A DNA stretch of 18,989 nt. It comes from Chrysochromulina parva. Lineage: Eukaryota; Haptophyta; Prymnesiales; Chrysochromulinaceae. The stretch covers positions 1 through 18,989 of the forward strand of contig PJAB01000933.1 of the NCBI GenBank assembly GCA_002887195.1, written 5' to 3'. The translations under genes and the position numbers were made by a program. This document shows positions 8,525-16,167 of this stretch, one piece after another; the stretch's first letter is position 1; each line of letters opens with the position of its first letter. Below the pieces are notes generated by a model, which was not told the origin of the DNA, ran no database searches, and worked only from the letters and a program-made list of their open reading frames with translations.

Positions 8525-10849
8525 TCACCCGTGCAACGGGCGAGCTGCGAGTTGCCCTAGCAGCAGGCTCGCCCAGACGTCCGGCACGCCCGGCATACAA
8601 TAATGCGTGCAGTCGCTGTTGCCCGAGGGAGTGGGCGCCGAGTATGTGTGCGCCCACCACGCACCCTCCGAGAGGGCGTTTGTCTCGAGGACTTGAGCTC
8701 CCATGGCCGAGAGGTAAGGGAGCACAAGCTGACGCTCCAGCAGGCCCACGCCCGCGCCCAGCGTCTGCAGAGGCGTGCACTGGCGCAGCCCGATGCTCTT
8801 GCCACGGCTGCTCGAGACGAAGCCACCATCCGCTGTGGGGAAGTGCTGCGGCTCCGCTTGCTGAAAGAGCAGTTGCAGCGGAGGCAGCTGCGCGCGCTCC
8901 CGCGCCAGCAACGCCTCACGGAAGGCGCTGTGAAAGTTCGCTCGTTGCGTGGCTACCGACGAGTCGTTGGTGCCACCCCATTGCCGCCAGAGGGCCGCAT
9001 GGAGAGACTCAATGGGCGAGTGATGGCGCCCGCTGCTGACGACGAGGACGTCGGGCGAGTGGGGTGCTGTGCCTCGTATGCTCCTGTGGGCGTCCTTTCC
9101 CCGAGCGCCGATGGTCCTGGTCTCCCCGCTGGGCACCGCGGGAGTCACCTTGCGCAGCGCGCCGATGAGCCCCTCCCAACCCAGCCTTTCCTCCTTCACG
9201 TAGCAGATGGTCAACGGCCGCTCATGGGTCGACTCATGGGCCCCAACCTCCTGCTGCGCTCCACCGCTCGTTCCTCCCTTTCTCTGGTCACCGGTGCTCG
9301 TGCTGCTCGATGTGCGCGCAGCAAAGGTGGCGCATCCGTACCGCATCTCACAATGGCGAGCCTGCGCATACGGACACATGCCCTTATAATCAAGGGCCGG
9401 ATGCCGACGTTTCATCGGGTCCCACCAATTGGTGCCGTCGTGCACGAGGTAGCTGCGCAGCCGGCACATGACGGCCTGGCACAGCTGCCGCAGCACCGAA
9501 TCGCCCACGAAGTGGATCCTGCGCCCGCGAAGCGCCGCGAGCAGGCTGGCGGTGCTGCTGCTTCGAGAGGTTCGATTGGTCGTGCCGAGCATCCCAAGCG
9601 CGCGGCGAGCCACTTCGCCGGCGTTCGGCTGGCCAAAGAAGAAGCAGTTGTGCCGCGTCTCCTCGAACGGGCACGCGTCGCGAGCCCATCGCGCCTCCGC
9701 ATCCTTGACGTCGATGCCAAACGCGCGGTCAGCAGCTGGGCGTACTATGGTGTGAGCGTACAGGTGCTCACCTAGGTGCTCTTGCTCCGGCGTTGGCGTG
9801 CGGCGCTGCTGCATTGCGGGTTGCCTGTCTGATTGGCTGGTCTCTGACTGGTGAGGTGTAGTGGGAGGCTGGCGGTTTTGGAGCGCATCGTGAGCCGAAG
9901 TGGGGTTGAGGGCAGCTGCTAAGGCAGCTGCTCGGTCTTCGTCCTCCTCGCACAGCACACGCTCACTCGCGTTAGCCATCCGCACACCGCGCCGACCCGC
10001 CTGCACACGCAGCATCGCCCTCTTGGCACCAAGCAGCTTGTTGAGCGCCTTGCGGGGAACCCCTCGCGTCTCGTTCCCCGCGCCCAGCCTTCGCAGGGCG
10101 GTCGACCACGTCTCACGAGGCCCGTGCACAGGGCCGAGGAACTGCGGCGGCGCCGCCGACGCCGCTGGCTTCTTCTTTTGCTCGTGGTCGCCGTTCGCTG
10201 CGGGGATATCGATGGTGGGCACGTGGCAGACACTCGTGGCCGCGGCGTCGGCCAGATATGCCGAGATCCAGACATCATCGTGATAACGGAAGCGGTCGTC
10301 GACCGACAGTGCAGCCTCAAAGTAGGCGCGGACAGTGTGAGGTGCACGCAGGGTCTCGAAGGGTAAAGCAAACAGGTCGGCTCCCTGGCCGACGTTGAGC
10401 CCTCCACTATCCGGTAGCGTATATCGCATAAACGAGTATGCGAACAGCGGCGCGCGGTGCAGCGCGGATGCGAGCAGCGTCAGCGCCGTTGGCTTGTACT
10501 CTCGGTCGTCGTCAGCAAGAACAAGGGCACTGGTCGCTGGCGCAGAGGAACAGAGTTCGAGGAAGCGCGACAGCGCACAGAGCAGTTTCGTGCCCGGCCC
10601 GTCGTCGGCCTCGCACGTGCGCACCTCTAGCAGAGGGTGTGCGTGAATATGTGTCCGATTGACCATGAGCCCTGGCCAGCGAGAAAACGCTCTTGGAACG
10701 AGCACGAGGACACGATATGGCGGGTGTATCTGACGGGCGAGGGAGCGCACGGAGCGGTCGACAAGGTGCGCCCGTTGTGGAATAGTAGCTATGGCCACGA
10801 CCAGTCGCACAAGCATTTGACCTGCAGCCGCCGTCGAGGACGAGGTCAT
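8525..10849 (-). CDS. Glycosyltransferase fused to TBL/PC-esterase (SGNH) O-acyltransferase domain
   Basis: 774 aa from the ATG at 10849. Residues 14-215 look like a GT-A glycosyltransferase: VVAIATIPQR at the first strand, LADDDREYKP (111-120) with a DDD sugar-nucleotide/metal motif, and RYHDDVWISAYL (188-199), a common late acidic motif. A low-complexity Gln/Thr/Pro linker spans about 300-360. Residues 385-774 resemble plant TRICHOME BIREFRINGENCE-LIKE and CASD1 domains: DACPFEETRHNC (391-402) like the TBL CPF..C..NGRP block, FVGDSVLRQ (447-455) with the GDS nucleophile S451, and DCTHYCMPGVPDVW (746-759) with the DxxH pair D746/H749. The natural reading is synthesis and O-acetylation of a surface polysaccharide by one polypeptide. 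No signal anchor is visible, so a 5' exon may be missing. The FkbM gene lies 262 bp upstream on the same strand. Confidence 0.8.
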   Translation of the reverse strand: MTSSSTAAAGQMLVRLVVAIATIPQRAHLVDRSVRSLARQIHPPYRVLVLVPRAFSRWPGLMVNRTHIHAHPLLEVRTCEADDGPGTKLLCALSRFLELCSSAPATSALVLADDDREYKPTALTLLASALHRAPLFAYSFMRYTLPDSGGLNVGQGADLFALPFETLRAPHTVRAYFEAALSVDDRFRYHDDVWISAYLADAAATSVCHVPTIDIPAANGDHEQKKKPAASAAPPQFLGPVHGPRETWSTALRRLGAGNETRGVPRKALNKLLGAKRAMLRVQAGRRGVRMANASERVLCEEDEDRAAALAAALNPTSAHDALQNRQPPTTPHQSETSQSDRQPAMQQRRTPTPEQEHLGEHLYAHTIVRPAADRAFGIDVKDAEARWARDACPFEETRHNCFFFGQPNAGEVARRALGMLGTTNRTSRSSSTASLLAALRGRRIHFVGDSVLRQLCQAVMCRLRSYLVHDGTNWWDPMKRRHPALDYKGMCPYAQARHCEMRYGCATFAARTSSSTSTGDQRKGGTSGGAQQEVGAHESTHERPLTICYVKEERLGWEGLIGALRKVTPAVPSGETRTIGARGKDAHRSIRGTAPHSPDVLVVSSGRHHSPIESLHAALWRQWGGTNDSSVATQRANFHSAFREALLARERAQLPPLQLLFQQAEPQHFPTADGGFVSSSRGKSIGLRQCTPLQTLGAGVGLLERQLVLPYLSAMGAQVLETNALSEGAWWAHTYSAPTPSGNSDCTHYCMPGVPDVWASLLLGQLAARPLHG

Positions 10850-11111
10850 GCGCAAGCTATAGTTTCAAGCTTGGTCCTTGCACCTTGGACCGATATGAAT
10901 AGCGATTCACGTTCTATGTACGTTCGTTGAAAAGAGGATGCATGCAATTGCAGAATATGGAGACTCGAAACTGTAAAACACGATACCTGGGAAGAAAGGT
11001 CTAATGCACGCTCCTGCTACCTCGTATTTAAACAATTCACAAATGTTGACTTGCGCTGCTGGCGAAAGGTCACCGAGCGAAGAGCGAGGCACCGTCATTC
11101 TGCCCCGCAGC
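10850..11111. other. Short spacer between tandem minus-strand genes
   Basis: 262 bp separate the FkbM stop from the glycosyltransferase ATG. It is more AT-rich than its neighbours. On the minus strand a TTTAAATA stretch (about 11024-11031) could serve as a TATA-like element for the downstream gene. No gene is seen. Confidence 0.35.
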
Positions 11112-12089
11112 TCATCTCTCCACCGCCTGTGGGCCGGTGAACCACTGCGTGTTGTGAAAGATGCGGTCACCAAGGCGCGTCTCAAGATCGAGGTCGAGGA
11201 AGCCCGCCGCATAAAGCAGCTTGTTGATCTCCGCGGTGGCCTTCTCCACCACTATGAACCGGATCTTGACCGCACGAAAGTCGATTGAATTGAGGACCGA
11301 GAGCTCGGCCCCTTCGACGTCCACCGACAGCAAATCGATCGTCTGGATCCTGTGCCTCTGGAAGAGGGTCGAGAACGGCGTGACAGGTAGGAAGTCGCGC
11401 TGTACGTGCAGCCCCGTACGCCTCGCAAAGGTCTTGGCGCGAGTAAACGTGCGAATCTCTTCGTTACTCGCATTCTTCGACTCAATGCCGCTCACGCCCG
11501 TCTCCCAACCGAGTCTGCCGCGCACCTCGACCTCCCCTTCGGGACGCCCAAACGAGATGTAGGGCACAGCGTCGGGATTTGCAAAGTCTTGGCGCAGCGA
11601 GACGAGCGTATTGACGTTCGTGCACCGAGGACGGTTGCTCGTGAGCTTTCTAAATAGCAGCGGGTTCGCCTCCACGCAGAGGCTGTGCCAGCCCAGGTGT
11701 TGCTCAAAGAAGCGCGAGTTAGACATGTGGAAGCCGTCGTTGGCCCCAATTTCCACCACGGTGTGATTGGGACCGATGAGATCGAGAGGTGACGAGCATT
11801 TGCAAACCTTCTGCTTTCGTTGCCACGGGGCCACCGTTCCCACGCGGCAAGTGCTGCCTAGCTGTTCGACCCGTCCTCCAAACAACTGAAAGATCAGCTG
11901 ATCCAGCGGCCCGATGGCCTGGAATTCACATGTTCCCCAATGTCGCCAGCCAGCTCTGTCGTAATAGGTGTCCACCCCAGACTTTGCTTCGACAGGAAGC
12001 GTGACGGATGGCCACACAACCATCGCTAAGGACATACGTTGCCGACGCGTCGGCTGGCGCGGTGGCGCAGGGGTTCGCGTCCTGTCCAT
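11112..12089 (-). CDS. FkbM-family SAM-dependent methyltransferase
   Basis: 325 aa from the first ATG (12089). Residues 110-119 (TVVEIGANDG) are motif I of a class I SAM-dependent methyltransferase, SLCVEANP (136-143) is the acidic-residue strand-2 motif, and TIDLLSVDVEGAELSVLNSI (250-269) is the signature block of the FkbM/Methyltransf_21 family. The C-terminal RFIVVEKATAEINKLLYAAGF and closing HNTQWF also fit. Family members methylate sugar or small-molecule hydroxyls in bacteria; the algal paralogues are mostly uncharacterised. The N-terminus has RRQR followed by a short hydrophobic stretch (19-32), a weak signal-anchor candidate. Residues 36-60 (tandem Tyr, Trp and Cys) may be a lumenal stem. 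It lies immediately upstream of, and on the same strand as, the glycosyltransferase/acyltransferase gene, which makes a glycan substrate reasonable but unproven. Confidence 0.85.
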   Translation of the reverse strand: MDRTRTPAPPRQPTRRQRMSLAMVVWPSVTLPVEAKSGVDTYYDRAGWRHWGTCEFQAIGPLDQLIFQLFGGRVEQLGSTCRVGTVAPWQRKQKVCKCSSPLDLIGPNHTVVEIGANDGFHMSNSRFFEQHLGWHSLCVEANPLLFRKLTSNRPRCTNVNTLVSLRQDFANPDAVPYISFGRPEGEVEVRGRLGWETGVSGIESKNASNEEIRTFTRAKTFARRTGLHVQRDFLPVTPFSTLFQRHRIQTIDLLSVDVEGAELSVLNSIDFRAVKIRFIVVEKATAEINKLLYAAGFLDLDLETRLGDRIFHNTQWFTGPQAVER

Positions 12090-12499
12090 CGTTGTTGTGC
12101 GATGCGATGACAAAAGTTGATGCACAAATGGCAAACTTGACCCTCGGCCTCAAGTATTGGTGATTTAATTCATGCGTCGGCTGTGTTTCACTAAAGAACT
12201 CGCATCTTCGTTTTGGGGGAGGGCCCGGGACCTTCGTCCCAGGCGGACCATTCGACTATGGGAAAACAAGACGCGGCGCCGGGCGGCGGGGGCTGTGCCC
12301 GTGAGCCCGTTTCTAAAACGCACACTGTGGCGAGGCGCATTCTGCGCGCGCTCTTTCTCTCGGTGAGACTCGGTGCGGTCGTTCGCGCGTTGGGGTTTAC
12401 CGGTTGGACTTAAAGCGTCGAGAGGTCGCTGGTCGGAGGTGTGCAGGCTTGACCATGAGGCTTGACCCAAGCGCCAAGGGGGAGTGGTCTACTTCATGT

Positions 12500-12506
12500 T
12501 TATAAG
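12500..12506 (+). promoter_or_regulatory. Possible TATA box ahead of the small membrane ORF
   Basis: TTATAAG in gtttataagcccc lies about 30-36 nt before the ATG at 12536. The spacing would give a very short leader. It is only suggestive. Confidence 0.25.
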
Positions 12507-12535
12507 CCCCACCCCTACACCTGTTTGGGAATTTA

Positions 12536-12730
12536 ATGCAGCACAAGGTGCGACGTGGAGGTGGACCAATTGTGAGTCGAGTCGCCTGGCCGATTTCCAT
12601 CCATTTGCTGTCCGTGATGGGCCTCTTTTGTCTCTGCTTCGCTGGCGGGTTTGTCGCTAAGCTGTTTGACGCATCGCTCACTTGGTCTGACTTGAATCTC
12701 AAAAGCGGCTTCAATATCAACACCTGTTAA
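12536..12730 (+). pseudogene. Possible small membrane protein or frameshifted membrane-protein remnant
   Basis: A 64-aa frame starts at ATG 12536 and carries one hydrophobic helix (SIHLLSVMGLFCLCFAGGFV). Where it stops (12728), a second frame, open from 12691 to 12834, carries another strongly hydrophobic segment (IGATAIGATVFYLLVLCLWV) and ends in TAG. Together they look like a two-TM protein interrupted by one frameshift, or an exon pair that I cannot join with clear splice sites. I recognise no family. The composition could also be chance; confidence is low. Confidence 0.3.
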
Positions 12731-12935
12731 TCGGGGCGACCGCCATCGGTGCGACCGTCTTTTATCTGCTCGTTCTCTGCTTATGGGTTGGTTTGGCGGC
12801 AAAAATGGGGACATTATACTATGGGGCCCGCTTATAGTCTATTCTCTATTTACTGTAGAGTATTATACAATTTCGTTGAGGTCGAGGTGTGGCCGCTGTG
12901 CGGACGCGCACTCAATTGACGACACTCGCCTCATC

Positions 12936-13186
12936 TTGACCCAAAGGGGTAGGGGAGGGTATTCTTTCTGGATCTTCTTCTTCACACACTATCCCCACCA
13001 CCTGATTTTGAACTCACTACTCAGTGGTTGACCCAAAGGGGTAGGGGAGCGGGTATTCTTTCTGGATTCACACACTATCCCCACCACCTGATTTTGAACT
13101 CAGTGGTTGACCCAAAGGGGTAGGGGAGCGGGTATTCTTTCTGGATTCACACACGCTATCCCCACCACCTGATTTTGAACTCAGTG
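12936..13186. repeat. Three-copy tandem repeat, 79-92 bp units
   Basis: Units start with ttgacccaaaggggtagggg at 12936, 13028 and 13107 and end in gattttgaactca..gtg. Copy 1 (92 bp) carries an extra ttcttc and a duplicated actca block; copy 2 is 79 bp; copy 3 (about 80 bp) differs from copy 2 by a 2-bp insertion in the CA-rich part. Copies 2 and 3 are almost identical, so expansion is recent. The units have no conserved reading frame. Confidence 0.95.
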
Positions 13187-13510
13187 TGGTGTCAAGCCCG
13201 GCGGGCGCTCGCGCGCGCTCCTAGAAGCCACACACAGTTCGAAAACCCTCCCCGCGTGTACGTACACCCCTCGAGCGCCAGTGCGCCGTGCCTTGCATAC
13301 AGTATTGTCAGAGCCCAGCGCACATAACCGAACCTGGAACCTCCAATCGCATGAACCCCAGCATTGCTAGGTGTCGAGCGCGTGGCCTCACTATCACGCT
13401 TCTACAGAGAACCGTATCGCGCGACGTGATCGATGTGGCAGCCATCCACCCCCCTCGCGTCTGGCCGCGCGCAAGCCTCTCACATGCCCCGTGGTGAACC
13501 GACGGATCAC

Positions 13511-14586
13511 TCAATTGGCAACGCCGGAGGACGAGGCGGCAGAGTCGTTTCTGATCTTCCACGCGCGAATGGCGTCCTCGCGGTGCATCGTGACGAAGGG
13601 GTTAGGATCGTCGGTTTTCATATCCGCAAAGGTGTGGTTGACGTCCCGATGGTGGGTTTCGTCGGCGTAGATACACTTGAGGGTGTCCACCCACTTAGCG
13701 TCGTCCGAGAGCTTCCAGTACCCTTTGGCCATCTCAGGCGCGGGAAGGTCGGCCCAGGCCTCGTGCAGGCGCGTGCCTGGCGTTTCGATGTGGTCGATGA
13801 TGTTCTTGTAGGTAGTGCAGGCCGTTTGTTCGAGGTAGCCGACGAAGCGATGCACCGCCTTTGGGTAGATTATGTACGTGAGGAAGAGGAAAGGGGTCAT
13901 TGCAAATTGGGCGCCCACGACCATGAGTCGGGTGATGGGGCCGGCCTGGAACATCGTCAGGCACACCAAAAGGTGCATCCGCTCGTTCTCGGCCTCCTCG
14001 AGAAGGGTGTGGATCCAGCCGTGGTCGCGCTGCAGGGATCGCAGCGAGCGAAAGTGACGGAACCCAGCCGCGACGAACCCGGGCACCCCGGCAAAGGATT
14101 CGAGCACGATGAGGCGCCACTCGATTGCCCGCGGCGACGGATCGATCTTGGTGTAGCCCGTGATGAAATTGAACGGGTGGTATAGGCCGTAGTACATGAC
14201 GCCGTAGGCGAGCTTGTCAGGCAGCGTGATGGGCGTGTGGTGATCATGCGACGTCGCAAGAGCCTTTTCCAACTCGGACTTGCTCCAGATGTGGTTCTGC
14301 TGACGACCCATGTGATCGGCCATATCACGCTAACAAACGGGGCGGGGCAGCAGAGGGCAATGAGCAAGACGGCATACTACCGAGCATATACTACCGAGGA
14401 CGGCGTGCTCACCTCATTCGCGATCTCTGTGAGTGTCGGCTTGGCATGCAGAGGATGCAGCACCTTCGAATGCCTGAAGTGCGTGGGCCAGTTCGAGAGC
14501 GGACGAATGCAGGCGCCGTTCAGCGGGCTGGAAAGGCGGCTGAACTGAAGGCGGATCGTCGCAGTCGAGCGGGGCAAGAACGCCAT
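13511..14586 (-). CDS. AOX: Mitochondrial alternative oxidase, two exons: join(13511..14329, 14413..14586)
   Basis: Ubiquinol:oxygen oxidoreductase that bypasses complexes III and IV at the inner mitochondrial membrane. The second exon alone encodes the whole catalytic part. In spliced numbering (330 aa) the di-iron ligands are present: E135 (LESFAGVPG), E174 and H177 (AENERMH), E225 (YLEQTACTTY), E282 and H285 (ADETHHRD), plus the catalytic Tyr (Y232). The usual LEEEA is LEQTA here. The ATG at 14323 would give 270 aa without a targeting peptide. I propose an upstream exon at 14586-14413: 58 aa rich in Arg/Ser/His with almost no acids (MAFLPRSTATIRLQFSRLSS...), a good presequence, joined in phase 0 across an 83-nt GT-AG intron. 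The total length then matches typical AOX. Expression may be coupled to the divergent kinase gene. Confidence 0.92.
14330..14412 (-). other. Inferred 83-nt spliceosomal intron in the alternative oxidase gene
   Basis: Minus-strand donor is gaatgag|gtgagc (GT at 14412-14411); acceptor is cgtttgttag|cgtgatatg (AG at 14331-14330). The 3' part has a possible branch site (ttgctcattg) followed by a strong pyrimidine tract (ccctctgctgccccgcccc). Both exons meet in phase 0 and the join supplies a mitochondrial presequence otherwise missing. Confidence 0.75.
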
Positions 14587-14841
14587 GCAGGCGATGAATG
14601 CGCTCGCATTTGCGGCGATCGCCACCCGACAGTAGACCCCGAGGCTGATGACGAGCTTCCCCAAGTTTATACCCAACGTGTCGAGAGCGCAAAGTTTAAC
14701 GCGACCACGGCCGTCAGGCGAGGCGGTTGTCCAGGGTTTGCGTGGTTCACACCACAGCAGTCTGGCGAGGTGTTCACAGTTGAGAGAGTGTTGGAGCGGA
14801 GTCCGCGGCCGGCATTGCGAGAATGAAAACAGTAGCGAGCC
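14587..14841. promoter_or_regulatory. Divergent promoter region, alternative oxidase / LKB1-like kinase
   Basis: 255 bp separate the proposed AOX start (14586, minus) from the kinase ATG (14842, plus). No TATA box or obvious operator is seen. The kinase start has purine-rich upstream sequence (gaatgaaaacagtagcgagcc). Confidence 0.4.
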
Positions 14842-16167
14842 ATGCCCAGCGTGACGATCTCGCAACAAGAGAAGAAGCCGTTCAAGCTGATGGACCTGCG
14901 GAAGCCACCCTCTAAGCACAAGCAGTACATGATGGGCGAGATCCTTGGCGAGGGCGCACAGGGCAAGGTGCGCGAGGCGATCGACTCCGAGACGCTCCAA
15001 AGGGTTGCCATCAAGCGCATCAACCTGCGGCAGCTGCGGAAGATCCGCCATGCGGAGGAGAATCTGCGCAAAGAGATCACGATCCACAGCAAGCTCAAGC
15101 ACAAGCACGTCATCGAGATGCTCGACTCCTTTGTCAACGATGAGAAGCAGAAGGTGTACATCGTGTACGAGCACGTCGCAGGTGGCTCGCTGCAGGACGT
15201 GGCGGACAGCCTACCAGACAACGTGCTCCCAGCGACGCTGATGCGCCGCTGCACATACCAGCTCTTCGACGCGCTCGCTTATTGCCATTCCTGTGGCGTC
15301 GTGCACCGCGACATCAAGCCGTCCAACCTGCTCATCTCGATAGAGGGCGTCCTCAAGCTGGGCGACTTTGGCGTCGCTGAGGAGCTCGACCGGTATGACG
15401 AGCACGACACGTGCTCCAAGAGCCGTGGCTCGCCCGCCTTCCAGTCGCCCGAGGTCGCCGCCGGCAAGGAGTCCTTCTCGGGCTTCAAGGTGGACGTGTG
15501 GGCCGCCGGCGTGTCCCTCTTCCTGCTCATGAGCGGCCAGGTGCCCTTCGAGGGATCGTCGCTCCTGCATCTGTGGGAGCTCATCGAGCTGGGCAAGTAC
15601 GACATCCCCGAGCGCATCGCCGCCGACGCCAAGCTGCGCGACCTCATCTGCGGCCTGCTTGTCGTCGATGAGACCACGCGGCTCAGCGTGCAGGATGCGC
15701 GGAAGCATTCGTGGCTCGACGGCGCCGAGGACGAGGGTTGGAGTGACGAGGACCGGCGGCTCGTGAGCGCAGTGGTGCTCGGCTCGGTGCGCCCGCTGGT
15801 GGTGATGCGGAGCGTCGCGCGCATGTACGGAGAGGAGCCGCCGCTAGAGGATGCACTAGAGGAGCCGCCGACGCCCGCGATGCCGCTGCTCGACGACTCT
15901 GCACCCGCGGCCGTGCCGCCGCTACGAGAACCGAAGGGCGATGCGCTGACGGCCGAGGGTGGTGGGGAAGAGAACAAATCCCCGGCGCTCGGGCGGCGGG
16001 CACTGCGCCGCATGCTTACCGGCGAATTTCCGGGGGGGGCGAAAAGCATGGATGCGCTCTCCCAGCAGCTCGCCGAGGCCCCCGAACCCGAGGAAGCAGA
16101 GGGCGAGAGTTTCCGGCGCAAGCCGAGGCGCACGCGCTCGGCTGACGCGGAATGTAATGTCCAATGA
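14842..16167 (+). CDS. LKB1/STK11-like serine/threonine kinase with C-terminal CaaX box
   Basis: 441 aa, complete and apparently intronless. Residues 30-292 are a protein kinase domain: G-loop GEGAQGKV (36-43), VAIK with K58, helix-C E78, HRDIKPSN (155-162), DFG (175-177), activation segment DTCSKSRGSPAFQSPE (189-204), and FSGFKVDVWAAGVSL. The QYMMGEILGEGAQGKVREAI, DSETL, NDEKQKVYIV, CSKSRGSPAFQ and SGFKVD blocks follow animal LKB1 rather than AMPK or CaMKK. LKB1 phosphorylates the activation loop of AMPK/SnRK1-type kinases, working with STRAD and MO25. The C-terminus ends RRTRSADAECNVQ: an RxRxS-like basophilic site, then CNVQ, a predicted farnesylation CaaX box (C438), matching the layout of animal LKB1 (basophilic Ser just ahead of the farnesylated Cys). 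The tail (300-425) is Pro/Glu-rich and not conserved. Confidence 0.9.
   Translation: MPSVTISQQEKKPFKLMDLRKPPSKHKQYMMGEILGEGAQGKVREAIDSETLQRVAIKRINLRQLRKIRHAEENLRKEITIHSKLKHKHVIEMLDSFVNDEKQKVYIVYEHVAGGSLQDVADSLPDNVLPATLMRRCTYQLFDALAYCHSCGVVHRDIKPSNLLISIEGVLKLGDFGVAEELDRYDEHDTCSKSRGSPAFQSPEVAAGKESFSGFKVDVWAAGVSLFLLMSGQVPFEGSSLLHLWELIELGKYDIPERIAADAKLRDLICGLLVVDETTRLSVQDARKHSWLDGAEDEGWSDEDRRLVSAVVLGSVRPLVVMRSVARMYGEEPPLEDALEEPPTPAMPLLDDSAPAAVPPLREPKGDALTAEGGGEENKSPALGRRALRRMLTGEFPGGAKSMDALSQQLAEAPEPEEAEGESFRRKPRRTRSADAECNVQ

Larger units (their letters stand above)
12090..13510. other. Gene-poor region of 1.4 kb
   Basis: It lies between the start of the FkbM gene and the 3' end of the alternative oxidase. 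It contains the FkbM promoter, a weak small membrane-protein ORF (12536-12730) and the tandem repeat at 12936-13186. The remainder (12165-12480 and 13190-13510) has only short open frames with no protein character that I can recognise. Confidence 0.5.

Noticed and set aside
8603..9775. 390-aa plus-strand open frame opposite the TBL/PC-esterase domain
   Set aside because: The opposite strand carries the GDS and DxxH motifs in order; the plus frame is Arg/Ala-rich GC-bias translation.
12936..13186. CRISPR array
   Set aside because: The repeat units are contiguous with no unique spacers and the genome is eukaryotic; it is a simple tandem repeat.
13235..13265. tRNA-like T-arm (agttcgaaaaccct)
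   Set aside because: No matching acceptor, D or anticodon arms can be folded around it.
13433..14185. 250-aa plus-strand open frame opposite the alternative oxidase
   Set aside because: It is the antisense shadow of a clearly conserved AOX coding exon; it has no domain and starts with a non-ATG codon.
14377..15174. 265-aa minus-strand frame as a full gene
   Set aside because: Its first two thirds are antisense to the kinase; only the last 58 codons before a GT donor (14586-14413) are kept, as AOX exon 1.
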